A DNA stretch of 64,000 bases, from positions 54,816,939-54,880,938 of the forward strand of contig OX388351.1 of the NCBI GenBank assembly GCA_947579665.1, read 5' to 3'. A program made the translations under genes and the position numbers. The number at the start of each line of letters is the position of its first letter. Within the stretch, counting starts at the first letter, position 1. The notes beneath the pieces were generated by a model. It saw nothing but the letters and a program-made list of their open reading frames with translations. It searched no databases and had not been told where the DNA came from. Shown here in pieces: positions 36,831 through 48,735 of the stretch. This stretch comes from Sympetrum striolatum. Lineage: Eukaryota; Arthropoda; Insecta; Odonata; Libellulidae.

Positions 36831-38535
36831 CAATTTTCAGTTGATTCCAAATATTCTCTCTTTATGTAAAGAACAATGGTATTTACTCTCATCTGTTCTG
36901 ATTTGATACTGTGAAAGTTTTGGTTAGTAGGAACCTGGTGCTGTTTTTTAGCATTCTGCATCGGTGAGGAAAGCAAGAGCAAACTGCCTCAACTCTCATC
37001 TGGGTTACTAAGCCTCATTCAATCTTCTAAGCTTTTGATAGGTAATGGTGGAAAGGATCAGGGTCTTAAGAATTTGGACTTCCAAATTAGTCAGATAAAC
37101 ATTTACCGTATGGGATTTGGAGGGTTTTATTATATTCAATATTCTTCCAACTGATACATACTCGTAAAAGTTCAAAAGTTAAAATGAATCAAAATTATTT
37201 GTACTCATTCACTTATGGAATAATTTTCACCACCGGTTTTCGGTGTACTCACACCAGCTCTGTGCCCACCTGATAAAGTGTGAATACTCTGAAGTCCTTT
37301 CGTAAAAATAAAACCTATTACGAAAACAACATATTGTACTGTGTACACACGGATATCCATCATATCTCTCTGGAGAAGATTAATTTTGCCTAGATTTTGA
37401 AAATTTTTTCCTCCACTCAAAGCGAAAGAAACGATAGGGTGTGGTAGACTAGTAAAGTAACGGCTTAGAAAAGGGTGGGTCTAATATTATTGGGCTCATT
37501 GTTTGCAAGGTTGGCTACATATATTATTTTTAATAATTCGGTATTATTAAAATGAGTTGTTCATGAGTAATACATGTATTTTGAAAATCATTCTTAAAAA
37601 ATCTGTTGACAAATTATCAGATACTGACGTTTTTCAATTAATTTTAATGAATATTTTATGTATTTAAAGTTAAAGTTGACACTGTTGTCTCGTCCTAAGA
37701 ATTTTTGGAATATGTGAGTATAATTTTCGAGTGATCGTTGTATCGTACAAATATAACGCATACATCAGCTTCTTAGTCCATTCACTTCTAAGCCTGATGT
37801 GTTTTCTTACCTTTTAGATATACATGGAAGTCACAGATATAAATGATCCAAATCCAACTATCCACGCCCTAACAAAGATGACCTGGACGACCCGGAGGGG
37901 ATAGTGTGACCGCAGCTTCCGTTATCCCTTCTCTTCCCATGATGTCCTTTTTTCGTGTCAAAGAAGGTTTTATATCCAAGTCACAGCGGAGAGGTGGGAT
38001 TATGCAACTATCAACATCCTCTATCTTTCCATATCACGAGCGATATGGGACGTGGACAAGGCAGAAGGCAAAGCTGCGGAGAAAAGATCTGCTCTGTTTG
38101 AAACAAGGGTGGAATTGGACCACTTACATGCAGAATTTTGGGCTTCCATTCCCTGAGGTTTACGTAAAGATTCTATCGCGACGCTTGATAGAAGAATATG
38201 AAAATTATACAAATTTGATTAGAGAATACACCTTAGGGATTAAAACTCTATATTCAATGTAGATGTTGCAATATACAACAAATTTAATGAATTTTTGCGA
38301 CATGTTTTAGGCATAAAAATATTAAGGGAATTGTGGAGCACCAAACATATGAATATATTTACGCGGCAAATTTTAAGTAAAGTCTAAGACATACTTGGAT
38401 TGAATAATGACATTTTACGACGCAATCGAGATATATGAGCAGATTTAAAGTAAAAAATCAATGGATAGATGTAGAAAACTTTCAATCAAAATTTGTGAGA
38501 GCTCCTAAAAAAATAATACATTTCTTAGTTTATTG
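36831..38535. other. AT-rich stretch, no gene seen
   Basis: Holds a 118-codon ORF (37906-38262, GTG start) with no recognisable domain, splice context or composition change. Not called. Confidence 0.35.
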
Positions 38536-38537
38536 TA

Positions 38538-39118
38538 GGGGAGACCGGGGCTATTTCGGTAAAGGGGCTTGTTCGCACACTGAGGTTATTTCGTAAACTG
38601 TTTAAGCGAATGACTTGAAACTTGAACACAATGTGCGAGCCACCGTCCCCCTCCGTTTCACGCCCGGTCATTGAAATACTTCCACTCGTCTGGACAGGAT
38701 CAACAATTTTGTGTTTTTTCACTTGAATGTAAGAAGTGGGCCCATGAATATTGTGTTAATGGCTATAAACTTTTTATATGCATTATATGCATATTGTGAC
38801 AGCGATGATGATGACGAGTAAGCTATACTTTAAAGTGTAAAATAAAAATGGCTTTACACAATTTTTTTTCTTTGCTTTATGGTTACTTGCAAGAAATGTG
38901 TACAAACTAACCCCGTATACGGGGCAAGTCCAAACACGAGCATTGTTTTAGAATTATTTTTATTATAAAGTGATTAATTGAATTTTTTTTTTTAATGACG
39001 TTTAATGTAGATAAATGTTACCTTGTGATTGCTGTGCTTGGTTTTCATAGATATCAGTCTTAGAAAAAATTAGAAAATCCAAAATCAAAAGGTGTAACGA
39101 ACCAGCCCCGGTCTCCCC
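38538..39118. mobile_element. Non-autonomous inverted-repeat DNA transposon, 581 bp
   Basis: Perfect 15-bp terminal inverted repeats, GGGGAGACCGGGGCT (38538-38552) and its complement (39104-39118), with weaker similarity continuing inward (TTCG). Both ends are flanked by TA (38536-38537, 39119-39120), consistent with a TA target duplication as in Tc1/mariner-like elements; the superfamily is otherwise unproven. The interior has a palindrome CCCCGTATACGGGG near 38912 and no transposase ORF, so the element depends on enzyme supplied elsewhere. Confidence 0.85.
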
Positions 39119-39817
39119 TACACATTAAGCTGATTATAAAATAATTTAATTAAGTGTATTTATTTAAAAAAGATTACCTAATTTCAACTCGTTTCAAGTG
39201 ATGGATTTAATTTTCAATCTATCGATGAAAAAATTAGTTGAAGGTTATATCAATTTCTCAATTTTTATAGTATACTTCAGATTACAAGCATTTTACTCGA
39301 TGAAAATCGTATCCTACAGTGATAATTAATTGTTTAAAGCAAAGGAATATGTATTATCTGATACTGTGTGTTATCAGAAGTCGTTGTGTGTTATAAAAAG
39401 ATAATTAGCTTTGGACTGTATTGGAAGCGGGGGAACCAGAAATTAGTTGTGTTTTACAAGGTGTTGGTGCGAACTCCTGTGACTGAAGAAATACGTGATA
39501 AGATTAAGTCGGATTAAGGATAACATGGGTTAGCACGATCACGATCACAGAGTGAAAGGTATGAAGCAAAAAGCATTTAGCGCTGATTAGTACAAGCATA
39601 AAAATCTGATGTGGCCAGCACATGACTTTCTCCATATATAAGTAGTAAATATTTATCTACGACAGTAATTTCGAACTCTATATTCCATCTAAACTTTGAA
39701 GATGAGTGATTAATTTAGATATTATTATCTTTGACGTCACAAACATTATAAATATTGTTTTTCGGGACATGTTCGATGAAAAATGATGAAATTTTCGTTT
39801 CGCCCCAGCGCCCAGAG
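39119..39817. other. No gene seen
   Basis: AT-rich sequence between the inverted-repeat element and the 317-bp array. The last 60 bp may be a diverged end of another array unit. Confidence 0.35.
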
Positions 39818-40451
39818 CGCCCACAACGTACATAATCAGCAACTTCCGGTTTATCAGTATTTCACAAATAACTCCTATACAATCAGTGATACAAAAATAT
39901 GTTTTTTACAAAAGTTATAACAAAATCTATATTCTAAAACTTTTATAAATAATTGTATATACCTAAATATCATATTTATGGAGATATTTTGAAAACCGGA
40001 AATGAGCTTTGAAGAATGAAGCTCGACTTCCGGTTCACCGATTATCTCCAAAATCTAATCAACTCTAAAGACACAAACCAAAATATTATACATGAGATTT
40101 GGTGTTAATCCGACAAATTCTATTTATGTTAGAACGCCCACAAAGTACATAATCAGCTACTTCCGTTTGATCAGTATTTCACGAATAACTCCTAATCAAC
40201 CGGTGATACAAAAATATGTTAAATACAAAAGTTATAGTAAAAAACATTATCTAAAACTTTTATTGTGTACACAATATACCTATATATCTTATTTATGGAG
40301 ATATTTTGAAAACCGGAAATGAGCTTTGATAAATGAAGCTCGACTTCCGGTTTACCGATTTACTTGAAAAACTAATCAACTCTGACAGCACACAATACAG
40401 TACTATATATGAATTTTGGTAATGATACGACTAATAGTTTTTACGTTAGAG
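39818..40451 (+). repeat. Two 317-bp tandem units with internal hairpin
   Basis: CGCCCA starts units at 39818, 40135 and 40452, exactly 317 bp apart both times. Shared blocks include GTACATAATCAGC, AGTATTTCAC, TACAAAAATATGTT and TATTTATGGAGATATTTTG then AAAACCGGAAATGAGC. Each unit holds a 40-nt hairpin (39995-40034 and 40312-40351): outer stem ACCGGAA/TTCCGGT, inner stem GAGCTT/AAGCTC. Point differences are common but there is no net length change. Confidence 0.9.
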
Positions 40452-40467
40452 CGCCCACTGTCACACA

Positions 40468-40526
<59 letters not shown>

Positions 40527-40530
40527 ACAG
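40452..40530 (+). repeat. Third array unit start fused to (CA)n microsatellite
   Basis: The third unit begins CGCCCACTGT and changes immediately into about 33 CA repeats (40462-40529) with two CATA interruptions. The Cys/Val and Thr/His ORFs across it are artefacts. Confidence 0.9.
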
Positions 40531-40690
40531 ACATCATTCCGAAAATGGTCAAAACGTGTTCTAGGGACCCCAAAACATGTATTTCCGTTGAAATCTCGAA
40601 GTCGATTTTTTTCATGAAAACAATACTTTCTCTATACTTCGTATATGGAGAAAGTAAAAAGGGACCGAAAGCCTATCGGTAGCGATTCCG
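40531..40690 (+). repeat. Terminal module after the CA tract, with hairpin
   Basis: Unique-looking segment ending in a stem-loop TACTTTCTCTATAC / TTC loop / GTATATGGAGAAAGTA (about 40626-40658), then a smaller ACCGA/TCGGT hairpin. Its position suggests it is the distal part of the same element as the 317-bp array. I have an impression of similar modules in other arthropod repeats but cannot name a family. Confidence 0.5.
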
Positions 40691-41370
40691 TTGCGGAGTG
40701 ATGTGTAATACAGAATGAGCTTTCGGACCATATAGAACCAAGAGAAGCCATTAAGTTTCCCATGAATAATCATGATGTTGGAAATTGAAAATTCTTAATT
40801 CATCAGTAAATATTCCGAATAGATAATTTTCACATTTTTGTGCGTGTATGTATGTCTGTGTATCGTTTATAATACATGTACTATATGCATTTTTATGTGA
40901 CGTAAAATATATGAATAATATGTAATTGTGGTTTAAGAGTTGAAATGAAATTTATTGCGCAACTTGTGTCGCCGTTACCATGCATAGTGCAGAAGCGGGA
41001 GCCTTCATTTTCTGAATGTCTGCAAATGGCTTCAATAATGGAGAGTAGTACATATTTCTCATATTTTGTTTAATTTCAACTTCAATGTGAACTTATGAAT
41101 ATTTTAGACCTTGAAATATTTTGTTACATATTCTCATAATCGTATTTGATTTTATATTCTGATTTATAAATTTTAATATGCAGTTATTTGAATTTTTATT
41201 ATATTCACTAGATACATTAATTATAATGTAAATGATTTACTCTATATGTTATTTGCAGTGTATTCTGTGTTGTGTATGATTTGTAGTTTTTAATCTTTAT
41301 CGTATTTGTATGCAATGGTAAGGATATCTTTCTTGAAATCTTTTATTTACAGTTGGATGGTTTCTGCGAG
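40691..41370. other. AT-rich stretch, no gene seen
   Basis: No supported feature. Confidence 0.35.
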
Positions 41371-41605
41371 TTTTTCATCTCCATCTTTCTTAATGTTTTC
41401 CTGATATGGATATTTTCAAAGCAAACTTCGGTAATTTTCACTAAACTAAACTAAATTTTTCCTGATCTCTTTTGATTTAAATTACTTTTCATTCCAGTTT
41501 ACCTAACTGGTATACTATTAATTGGATCTATTTTACTTTAACGATGGTTTAGATGGAAGAAGGGAATATAAAGTCTCAATCATACTCATATACAGAAAGT
41601 CATTG
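41371..41605 (+). mobile_element. Family T retroelement 3' end, diverged copy
   Basis: Shares, in plus orientation, TGTTTTCCTGA (near 41395) and ACGATGGTTTAGATGGAAGA followed by AAGTCTCAATCAT (about 41541-41585) with the 47.6-48.14 kb copy. The AATAAA and tail are lost. Confidence 0.5.
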
Positions 41606-41749
41606 ATTTCAATACTTAAATGCGCGCATTTATTTTAGAAAGTGACGAAAAGAGCACGTTGAATGCTGAAAAAAAGGGGCAGGTTATTTTTCCCTGGCAT
41701 AGTATTTCACTGCTTTGGATATTTAAAGTATGAAGAAAGTGAAATAAGG

Positions 41750-42250
41750 AGTTGGAAGCGAAGATTGAATCTTTCGCGATTGATGCTACTTAAAAAGTGA
41801 AATCAATCTCGACAGGGATCCCATTACGCTGAATTAGGAAGCCATTCTCTATTCTATGGCCTTGCATTAAATTTAAGAATAGCCCCCATTTCCTCTCCAT
41901 CCTATCCTCGTCTTCCGCCTTACTTCCCCCATCGATTTTATTTCCGTAATCGGGTATCGAGGCGTTTGCCTAGAGTGGATTTGCTCAAGGGATGGGTTCT
42001 TGGGAAGGGCCCTTCGTATCGTATCCTTCCACTACATTTGCCAACAATTATGAGAAACTTATCCTTCCTGACCTCCTCCAAGTTTCAAATTTCTGATGTA
42101 TGTTGATGCCCGATCCCTTTTCCTCCGGAAATCGCACCGTTCCCTTCCAAAAAGAAATGGCAGAGGAAGATTTTTTACATCCGTTGGCTCGGGTCGAAAA
42201 ATGTCGGCCGGTTTGACTTCGTCGCAATCTTCACATTTTAGTTATAAATT
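41750..42250. other. GC/CpG-rich patch 10
   Basis: CpG-bearing patch without a recognisable ORF. It ends in the sequence GAAAAATGTCGGCCGGTTTG. Confidence 0.35.
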
Positions 42251-42365
42251 TCTGATTAAAGTTTACTTTATTCATTCTTGATGGATTAAGTTTTAAATTT
42301 GCTCATGAAAGTGTGCGCCTTAACCCAAGGTTGTAATATTAGTATAAGCATCATGTTTACAAAAG

Positions 42366-42505
42366 TTAGAAGGGCGTGTCTCTGTAGTTTAGTAGTTAGT
42401 TTACCAGTTCAGAAATTGGGAGACCTGGGTTCGAGTCCCAAACTAGTCATTATTTTTCATTCCTTATACAATTTTGTCCTTTTTGTTAACGGAATATATA
42501 ACTGC
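42366..42505 (+). mobile_element. tRNA-derived SINE (family S1), copy 2
   Basis: tRNA-like head with A-box-like TAGTTTAGTAG (from 42385) and perfect B-box GGTTCGAGTCC (42428-42438). The body (TTTTTCATTCCTTATACAAT, later TTTTTGTTAACGGA) matches copy 1 at 33.1 kb. TACAAAAG occurs at both proposed edges (42358-42365 and 42506-42513) and may be the target duplication, though eight bases is short. Confidence 0.65.
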
Positions 42506-42513
42506 TACAAAAG

Positions 42514-43080
42514 GCAATCAAATTTTTCGGGTGGGTTTTTAGACCATTAGAAGGAGAAATCATCCATGAAATTTAAACAGCGCTACTTATGGTTTGATTT
42601 TTACTTATATTTGAATGGTGTTGGGTGGTAGGGAAATATTATTGATTGTTAACTTCCTCATTTTTAAAGTGTAAATTGTGTATTTATATGGATTAAAACC
42701 CACTTCTTTCCGCGATACATTTTATGACGAGAATTTTCGCTATTTATCTATACATAAACAAAAAATAGGAATAAAGCCAGATGGTAGTAATTGCTATGGA
42801 GGGAGGAAAAACTAAAACACCCAGCCTGGCATTCACCCTAGTTGGTAGGAAAACCTCTCCAAAATCTTCAGAAGTTAGTACGTCATACCATACAATTACA
42901 AAATTAATGAACGTAACAAATTTAAATAAAATACAACAATAAAAATGATAATACGCTAAAAATTATTTATAATTAATTATAAAAATTACAAATGAAACAT
43001 ACGTAAATATTAAAATATATACAAGCAACTAAATTATAGGATCATTAAATTAATCAAATTAAGCCAGAGGAGCATGTATT
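42514..43080. other. AT-rich stretch, no gene seen
   Basis: No supported feature. A GC-richer phrase near 42.82-42.89 kb may be an unidentified repeat. Confidence 0.35.
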
Positions 43081-43450
43081 AATCGGTTGATAAAGGCAGG
43101 GAATACGAAATGGAATACGGAAAAGTGAAATATTTTTTCCTACATTTTACTTTCACCTTTTCCCGAAAGAAATGGACGGAGTTTAGAGAAAATGGCGTTC
43201 GGACGTGTGCCTCCGATTAAATAACTCGATTCCCCGAAATGGAAGGGAGCCAAGGTTTTGAAGACAGGAGAGCGATTTGCCAGGTATCGAAAGGATTAGG
43301 GGATTCCCATGAAAGGAAGGTTTCTGGAGTGGGCTTCTTTGATGCCATCACACGTCGGATTGGGATGTATTTACGATACCGGCTCCCTCCACAAATTCCT
43401 GGGCTCCTGTAAGGGTTTCATAATTTAAGATCGGGAATTTTCCGAAAAAA
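43081..43450. other. GC-richer patch 11
   Basis: Moderately GC-rich, purine-biased on the plus strand. No ORF of note. Confidence 0.3.
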
Positions 43451-43539
43451 ATGTACTTATCAGTGACTGGCATTCAAAATATCCTTCCTCGAAATATGAT
43501 ATCGAATTCTACATCTTAAGGGGGAGCGGGCATGATATA

Positions 43540-43618
43540 TCTGGTAGTACTGGGTATCGAACCCGGATCTCGCGATTGCCGGTTTGTGGCTCTCCCAGTT
43601 GAGCTATCAGGCAAGAAA
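43540..43618 (-). repeat. tRNA-like SINE head
   Basis: Minus strand: near-canonical A-box with D-arm (TAGCTCAACTGGGAGAGC, plus about 43590-43607) and B-box GGGTTCGATACCC (plus 43553-43565). D-stem and T-arm look good. The anticodon stem does not pair and no acceptor stem matches, so this is a tRNA-derived SINE remnant and not a functional tRNA. Confidence 0.65.
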
Positions 43619-46380
43619 ATTCTAACATGTCGTTTGGGAGACTTTTGGGAGTCCGTTTCTTATCGAGAATTTTCCTAAGTGAACGCCTTTACGTCCAAAG
43701 TAACCTTAAACCCTTTTTCCTTCTCCTTCTTTAGCAAACATTTCTGACTTTGAGGGATCGTGTAGGGCAGATGAAGTGCAGTGTATCAGAGAGCTCTTTA
43801 CGGATGTTGTGGCATGCTATCGAACTGGAAGGGGGTCCAATGTGTGCCGGATAGGTTCCTAGGGTTCGTGAGCACCTTCAAAGCTACATTGCAAATATTC
43901 AAACATTTTCGGAACATTTCATTGTTTAATAGCAGATAGATACATTTAAACAATAATTTATATAATAAATAAATCATAACGCTTTATTCAAGTTCAGATT
44001 AATTTATAAAAAATGAGCTACAACGAAGAAGATTTATAAGATGGATATTAATAAACTAATATTACCATTTAACTTATTCAAGACCCCAAAAACAAAAGAA
44101 CGTGTCCTTACCAGGACGAACTTAAGGCCCCAGGGTTGAAAAGCTAGCACGCAAGCCTCTACACCAACAAGGAATACAAAATCTTGCAAAGGTATGGCGG
44201 TACTTGAAAGTTATAACAAACAGAATATGGAAAAACCAAAGAAGGGATTGAGAAACCAGAATGCCGTTTCTCGAACGGTTAGTACGTACTGAAGAAAATT
44301 AAATCAATGAATCAGAGGAAAATGAAAATTTTATTTCGTAAATCTATAATAAAAACAGAAATGAATACGTTGTTAAAAGGATGAAAGAGTGAATATTAGT
44401 GAAAGAAGCTTTTCAAGATGAACTTGAGGTAGAAATAATTTCACCGGAGACTAAAGAACGAATAAAAGTCGCAAATATTTTCCTTCCGACACAGACTAAC
44501 ATCGTAATCCACTAAGAGAGATTATGATTTACTATACACTTATTTTTTACATATCGATGCCTTTGATTTCGGATGATATGGAAATATAGGTATTTGAAAA
44601 CCACAAAGTTCGAGGCAAGACTTAAGGCCGTGGAGGATAAAAAAGATCAATTTATCTTCTTCTACATTTTTTCTTTGTCTTATCAATATTTTTATATTTT
44701 TTAGTTTGAAACATTTTTTAAAAGTCGTAAAAAATCCCTATCAACAGCAATAAAAATATATAGAATGCGGTTATAGAGAAATAGAATCTGATCGAGCTCT
44801 CCTTAATTTTATAAAGGCTGTAAATAACGCCTAGAAGTATCTAAAACGTGACCGATACATCGCATGCATAAAATTCGCTTTCGAAATTATCAACCAACGG
44901 TTTAGGCCTTTTCCTGGTGATGGTCATAACAAATTGAGTGAATTAATTGAGTTAACAGCTTCATTTACACAATGCCACATTATGATGGTATAAGGTAATA
45001 TACTGTGGAATTGTACACCTTATGTAGCTAGTTCTAATAATGAACTTGGCGCAGCATAAACTTTGTGAAATCTGAAGATTCCATACAGATATTTGACGGA
45101 TAATTATCAATTGAGTTTAAAAGTATGCTGTACCGTATCAGGAGATATTTAAAGCAGAAATGTAGATGTGTACTGCATAGCAGGGAGATACAATGCATAT
45201 TTTTTGAAGAGAATGGCTCTAAAATGCATGCGTCAGGCCCAACACAGAGCGATGATGGAATACGAGTAAGAAAGAACTGCTGAGGTCGGAAGAAAATCTG
45301 GAAAGTTTTGGAATAAATAGAAGCAGTCAAAGCTTCATGTACTAATGTAGGCTTCAGTTTTAGACATCTAAGAACATGGTATCAGCCGTACTCGCGAAAT
45401 TTTCTCTCTGTTCTTCTACTCCGCAGCGCTGGACATTAACTGGCTACACATGTCGACGTAGGAGGGGAAGCTTACCAGTAAGGACTGCAAAATAACCTCC
45501 CAGGGATGAAAAATATGACGAACAACGCTCTTAAAGAAGAAGTTCAGAGAAGCCTCTTCATTTCGTAGCGCTTACTCATAATCAAAAGTCGTAAGAAACT
45601 TTTCCTGACGTGATATATATTACTGAAGAATTTATGAGTGCAATAAAAGGATAATGAATGAGAGGTAGGGTGAAGTAAGTTACTAAGAAATGAAAAAATT
45701 TGCATGGAATAGGAAATATGTTCTTGCAGGAGTGTAACGAATGCTGGAATTCTGTTCTACTTGGTATATCAACTCAAAAATCATAGAAAATGAGTTCGTG
45801 GTGATTTAGAAATGCCAAAAAAGGGAGCTATCATTTTTCCCAGTCTTTTCTATATTCCTAAAGAATTCCCTATGCTATTCTTTACTTCGTCATCTGACTC
45901 CAAATTACTCTTATATTGTGTAATCACTCACAATGCAGTCTTTTGTTATGAAAAAGTTAATAAAACGTGATTTTGGAATCGTTTATCGGCAATTATTTAT
46001 AAATTTAAACGTACTATCTCATACTCACGTCACATGAATTAGATAAAAGCTTTTAAACGAATGTAGCACATGTACATTATCTGTTTCCAGCTGGAAGATG
46101 CATTATTAAAGAAAAATTAATCTTTAAATCTGAGAAATTTCAAAGTGAAAAACTAAAAGGTTTCTGCTTTAAGCCAAAATTTTATTTCCGAGCAAAGATT
46201 TTTACTTGATTATTATTCTTTATTTTTCTATCGATATTATAATTATTCTTTCAATATTTATTTATATGCAGTAATAATTAATATATTTGTAATATTTAAA
46301 TATGGTAACATAGTAACAATCAAACACATTGTAACCTTTTATCTTCCACAAATTTAATTTTTGCTCGAAGGGTTAAACTC
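43619..46380. other. AT-rich stretch, one weak tRNA-like trace
   Basis: Minus-strand sequence at about 44105-44172 (GTTGGTGTAGAGGCTTGCGT, then AAGTTCGTCCTGG) resembles a SINE head with A- and B-boxes. The rest shows no gene; a 98-codon minus ORF (45034-45330) is unrecognised. Confidence 0.3.
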
Positions 46381-47170
46381 CACTCTCTAACGGAAGCGAC
46401 CTCTAATGTATTCAAAGAAAATTACAGTTCTTTTTTATTTAGCTGCAGCACCGAGCCCATTTGCTCCTAATTTGCGATACTTCTCCGTAAGACCTAAACG
46501 CTCTTCCGAAATCCCGTTTCCCGCAGCAGTACTACCCGAATCGACGTTTACTCCAAAATCGGTCATCGTGGAGTCCATAGGACAAATCCATAAGACTATA
46601 AGCCCATCGTTAGTGCTGAGGACACTGTCCGGAGCCGAGATTAAAACAACCGTCCGTTTCGAAGTGGAAACGATTCTAGGAGTTTCGAATGTGCTTCCGT
46701 TTGAAGTGTTGCGAACTGGTGGGAAGCGCCTTTAATTCGGCGTGCGCGTTGGAGGCTCTTATCGGAGGATATAAAGGGCTTGGCACGCGTGACCGTGCGT
46801 GCCCCGTGCGCTATCTCAGCCACACATTCCGCGTAAACAAAGAGACCCAATCTCTCAACCATTCCATTGAGGCCCTCCGAGGGGTCATTGTTGTCGGCCA
46901 TTGTTCCGGGAGCGAAAAATGGTCCGTATCGCACTAATCTTCCGCCGGAAAGGGGTTTTGTTTCCCCTCTCCGGGTCCCTTCCTTAATTTTTCACCGGGA
47001 TTAACAAATATCCGCCCATTTTTCGTGGATTTGTGATCCGGTTTTTCCCGGTTCCGCCAATCGTGGGAGTTGATCAATCATCGCTCTTCCGTTTCGGACG
47101 AATTAGAAATGACTGAAAAAGGCGTGCTCTCGATTAAACGTTTCAGCTGTCGCCAGCTAGCGTTCCCGTC
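46381..47170. other. GC/CpG-rich patch 12
   Basis: One of the strongest CpG patches (core 46.73-47.1 kb). A 109-codon plus ORF (46406-46735) and overlapping minus ORF (46641-46934) have no recognised domain. Homeodomain-like TTAATT cores sit in its 3' half. Confidence 0.35.
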
Positions 47171-47599
47171 TTTTTCACAGGATTAACAAGATTCTATCTA
47201 TTATTATTTAGGCTCGTGATTCGGTTTCACTGCGATTGTGAATCTCTGCGTAAATTATCCAATGAGCTAATTGATTATGGGCAGGATTATGGCTTTTCAT
47301 ATTGGACTGCTTTCTGTGAGTGTTAAAGAACCGACTAATCCTTTTTCCAAAAATTCGTTCTTTTCATTTATTCATTCCCACATTTTCATTTGACTCATTT
47401 AGCTTGCTCGGAAGCGTCTTCTGGTGAATATTCACCTGGAAATGCTTAAATTTGGTCGTGTTAAATACATTTGTGGAAAACTATTAAGTCCGATCTTTGA
47501 TATTAAGGTATTCCACCTAGTCATACCTCCGCTTGATATTTAATTTATGAGAGTGCGACCAATAGATTTTCATTTTTATATTTTTCATCTTTTTCTTCT

Positions 47600-48140
47600 T
47601 GTCTTTGTTCAGTTTCATGTAAACTCTATGGTTTAGATCATTTTATTAATTCTAGACCTAATATATTTAATCGTTTTATTATTCTTGAAATATATTTATG
47701 TGTTTTATTATTTTTTATGCTACAATTCTTGCAATTTAGAATTAGTGTAATTTGTGAAGATGTTTTATTTGATTTGATTGCTTGAAGTGAATATATATAT
47801 TTTTTTCCCCCTGTATTATTTGTATTATTTTTATCTATTCTCTGCTTGTCTTTCATAACTCATTTTATTCTCCTTCATCACAAAATATAGTTTTCTATCT
47901 GTAGGTTTCGCAGGTTTTTCACACTCCCCTTCCTGTGAGTGTTTTCCTGCAGTGGATTTTTTTTCCTGAGCCCTCAGCTTAGGTTTTTTTTAAATCCACA
48001 TACTAGTTTTCTTCGTGTACTTTTGCAAACTATCTCTTTATTTCTGTTTCTCAATTGACGATGGCTTAGATGTAAGAAGAGACTTCCTAGTCTCATTCTC
48101 GCCCGAATAAATACCTTTTATTATTATTATTATAATTATG
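47600..48140 (+). mobile_element. Family T retroelement 3' end, copy 2 (best preserved)
   Basis: Plus-strand 3' end: CGCAGG then TTTTTCACACTCCCC, TGTGAGTGTTTTCCTGCAGTG, CCTGAGCCCTCAGCTTAGG, and finally CGCCCGAATAAATACC with a (TTA)n tail at 48118-48136. The 230 bp next to the tail are about nine-tenths identical by eye to the reverse complement of 1.8-2.03 kb. No coding sequence was identified upstream. Confidence 0.7.
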
Positions 48141-48339
48141 ATAACTGGCAAAATCTTTGGTACTATATATTTCCCCGTGCCGTAAATTAAATTTTGACAA
48201 CATATAAGTTGATACTTCGATTTTTGATTTGATTGTATATGATTATTTAAATCACGAATAAACCAACAGAATGAATAAATTTAAAATATTACGACATTAG
48301 ACAAATTTCAGAAAATTCGAGAGACATACATTTGTTGTT

Positions 48340-48430
48340 GAAAACAAAATTGCAAGGATTTGTTTCGTATGCCATCATAAGTCATCTGCGTGCCACATTT
48401 GGAAGACGTGCCATGGGTTGCTAATCCTTG
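48340..48430. mobile_element. hAT-like terminus (fragment)
   Basis: Ends GACGTGCCATGGGTTGCTAA then TCCTTG; the reverse complement CAAGGATTAGCAACCCATGG resembles hAT termini of the CAGGGGT-(C/T)-AGCAACC style. The opposite end was not found. Confidence 0.4.
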
Positions 48431-48438
48431 ATCAATTG

Positions 48439-48735
48439 CCGTGGTTCTTATCTAAGGGGTTCACGCTCTTTTGGGGGTGCTTAGCTAGTACAGGAAAAGC
48501 GAGTTTTCATGATAAAAAGGAATCGCTTCCTGCGTATTTGTTGCGTAAGAAGATTATATGTAACGATTTTTTAAAGGAGTTTATTTCAGCAAATCCATTT
48601 CCATTAAGTTTGACAGTGTATATCAAAGAGCCAAAATCTCACTCTTCGTGGCTTATGGGAATCCTTGCAAGTGGGTACGAGAAGAAATTTTAAAATTCAG
48701 GGATTGCCTGCAGCTGAAAAGGTCCAGAACCACTG
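48439..48735. mobile_element. hAT-like MITE, about 297 bp
   Basis: Left end CCGTGGTTCTTATC and right end (reverse complement) CAGTGGTTCTGGACC share NGTGGTTCT inverted termini, as in many hAT elements. The flanking octamers (ATCAATTG, ATCTAGGG) share only ATC, so the 8-bp duplication has decayed or the call is wrong. The 91-codon ORF inside (48418-48693) is not a transposase. Confidence 0.45.

Noticed and set aside
37906..38262. 118-codon plus-strand ORF
   Set aside because: GTG start, ordinary composition, no domain and no splice context.
40403..40682. ORFs on both strands across 40.4-40.7 kb
   Set aside because: Their repeated Cys/Val and Thr/His residues come from the CA microsatellite.
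43540..43618. Functional tRNA gene on the minus strand
   Set aside because: A-box and B-box are excellent, but the anticodon stem does not pair and no acceptor stem can be formed.
46406..46735. 109-codon ORF in GC patch 12
   Set aside because: No motif recognised, and it overlaps an equally good ORF on the other strand.
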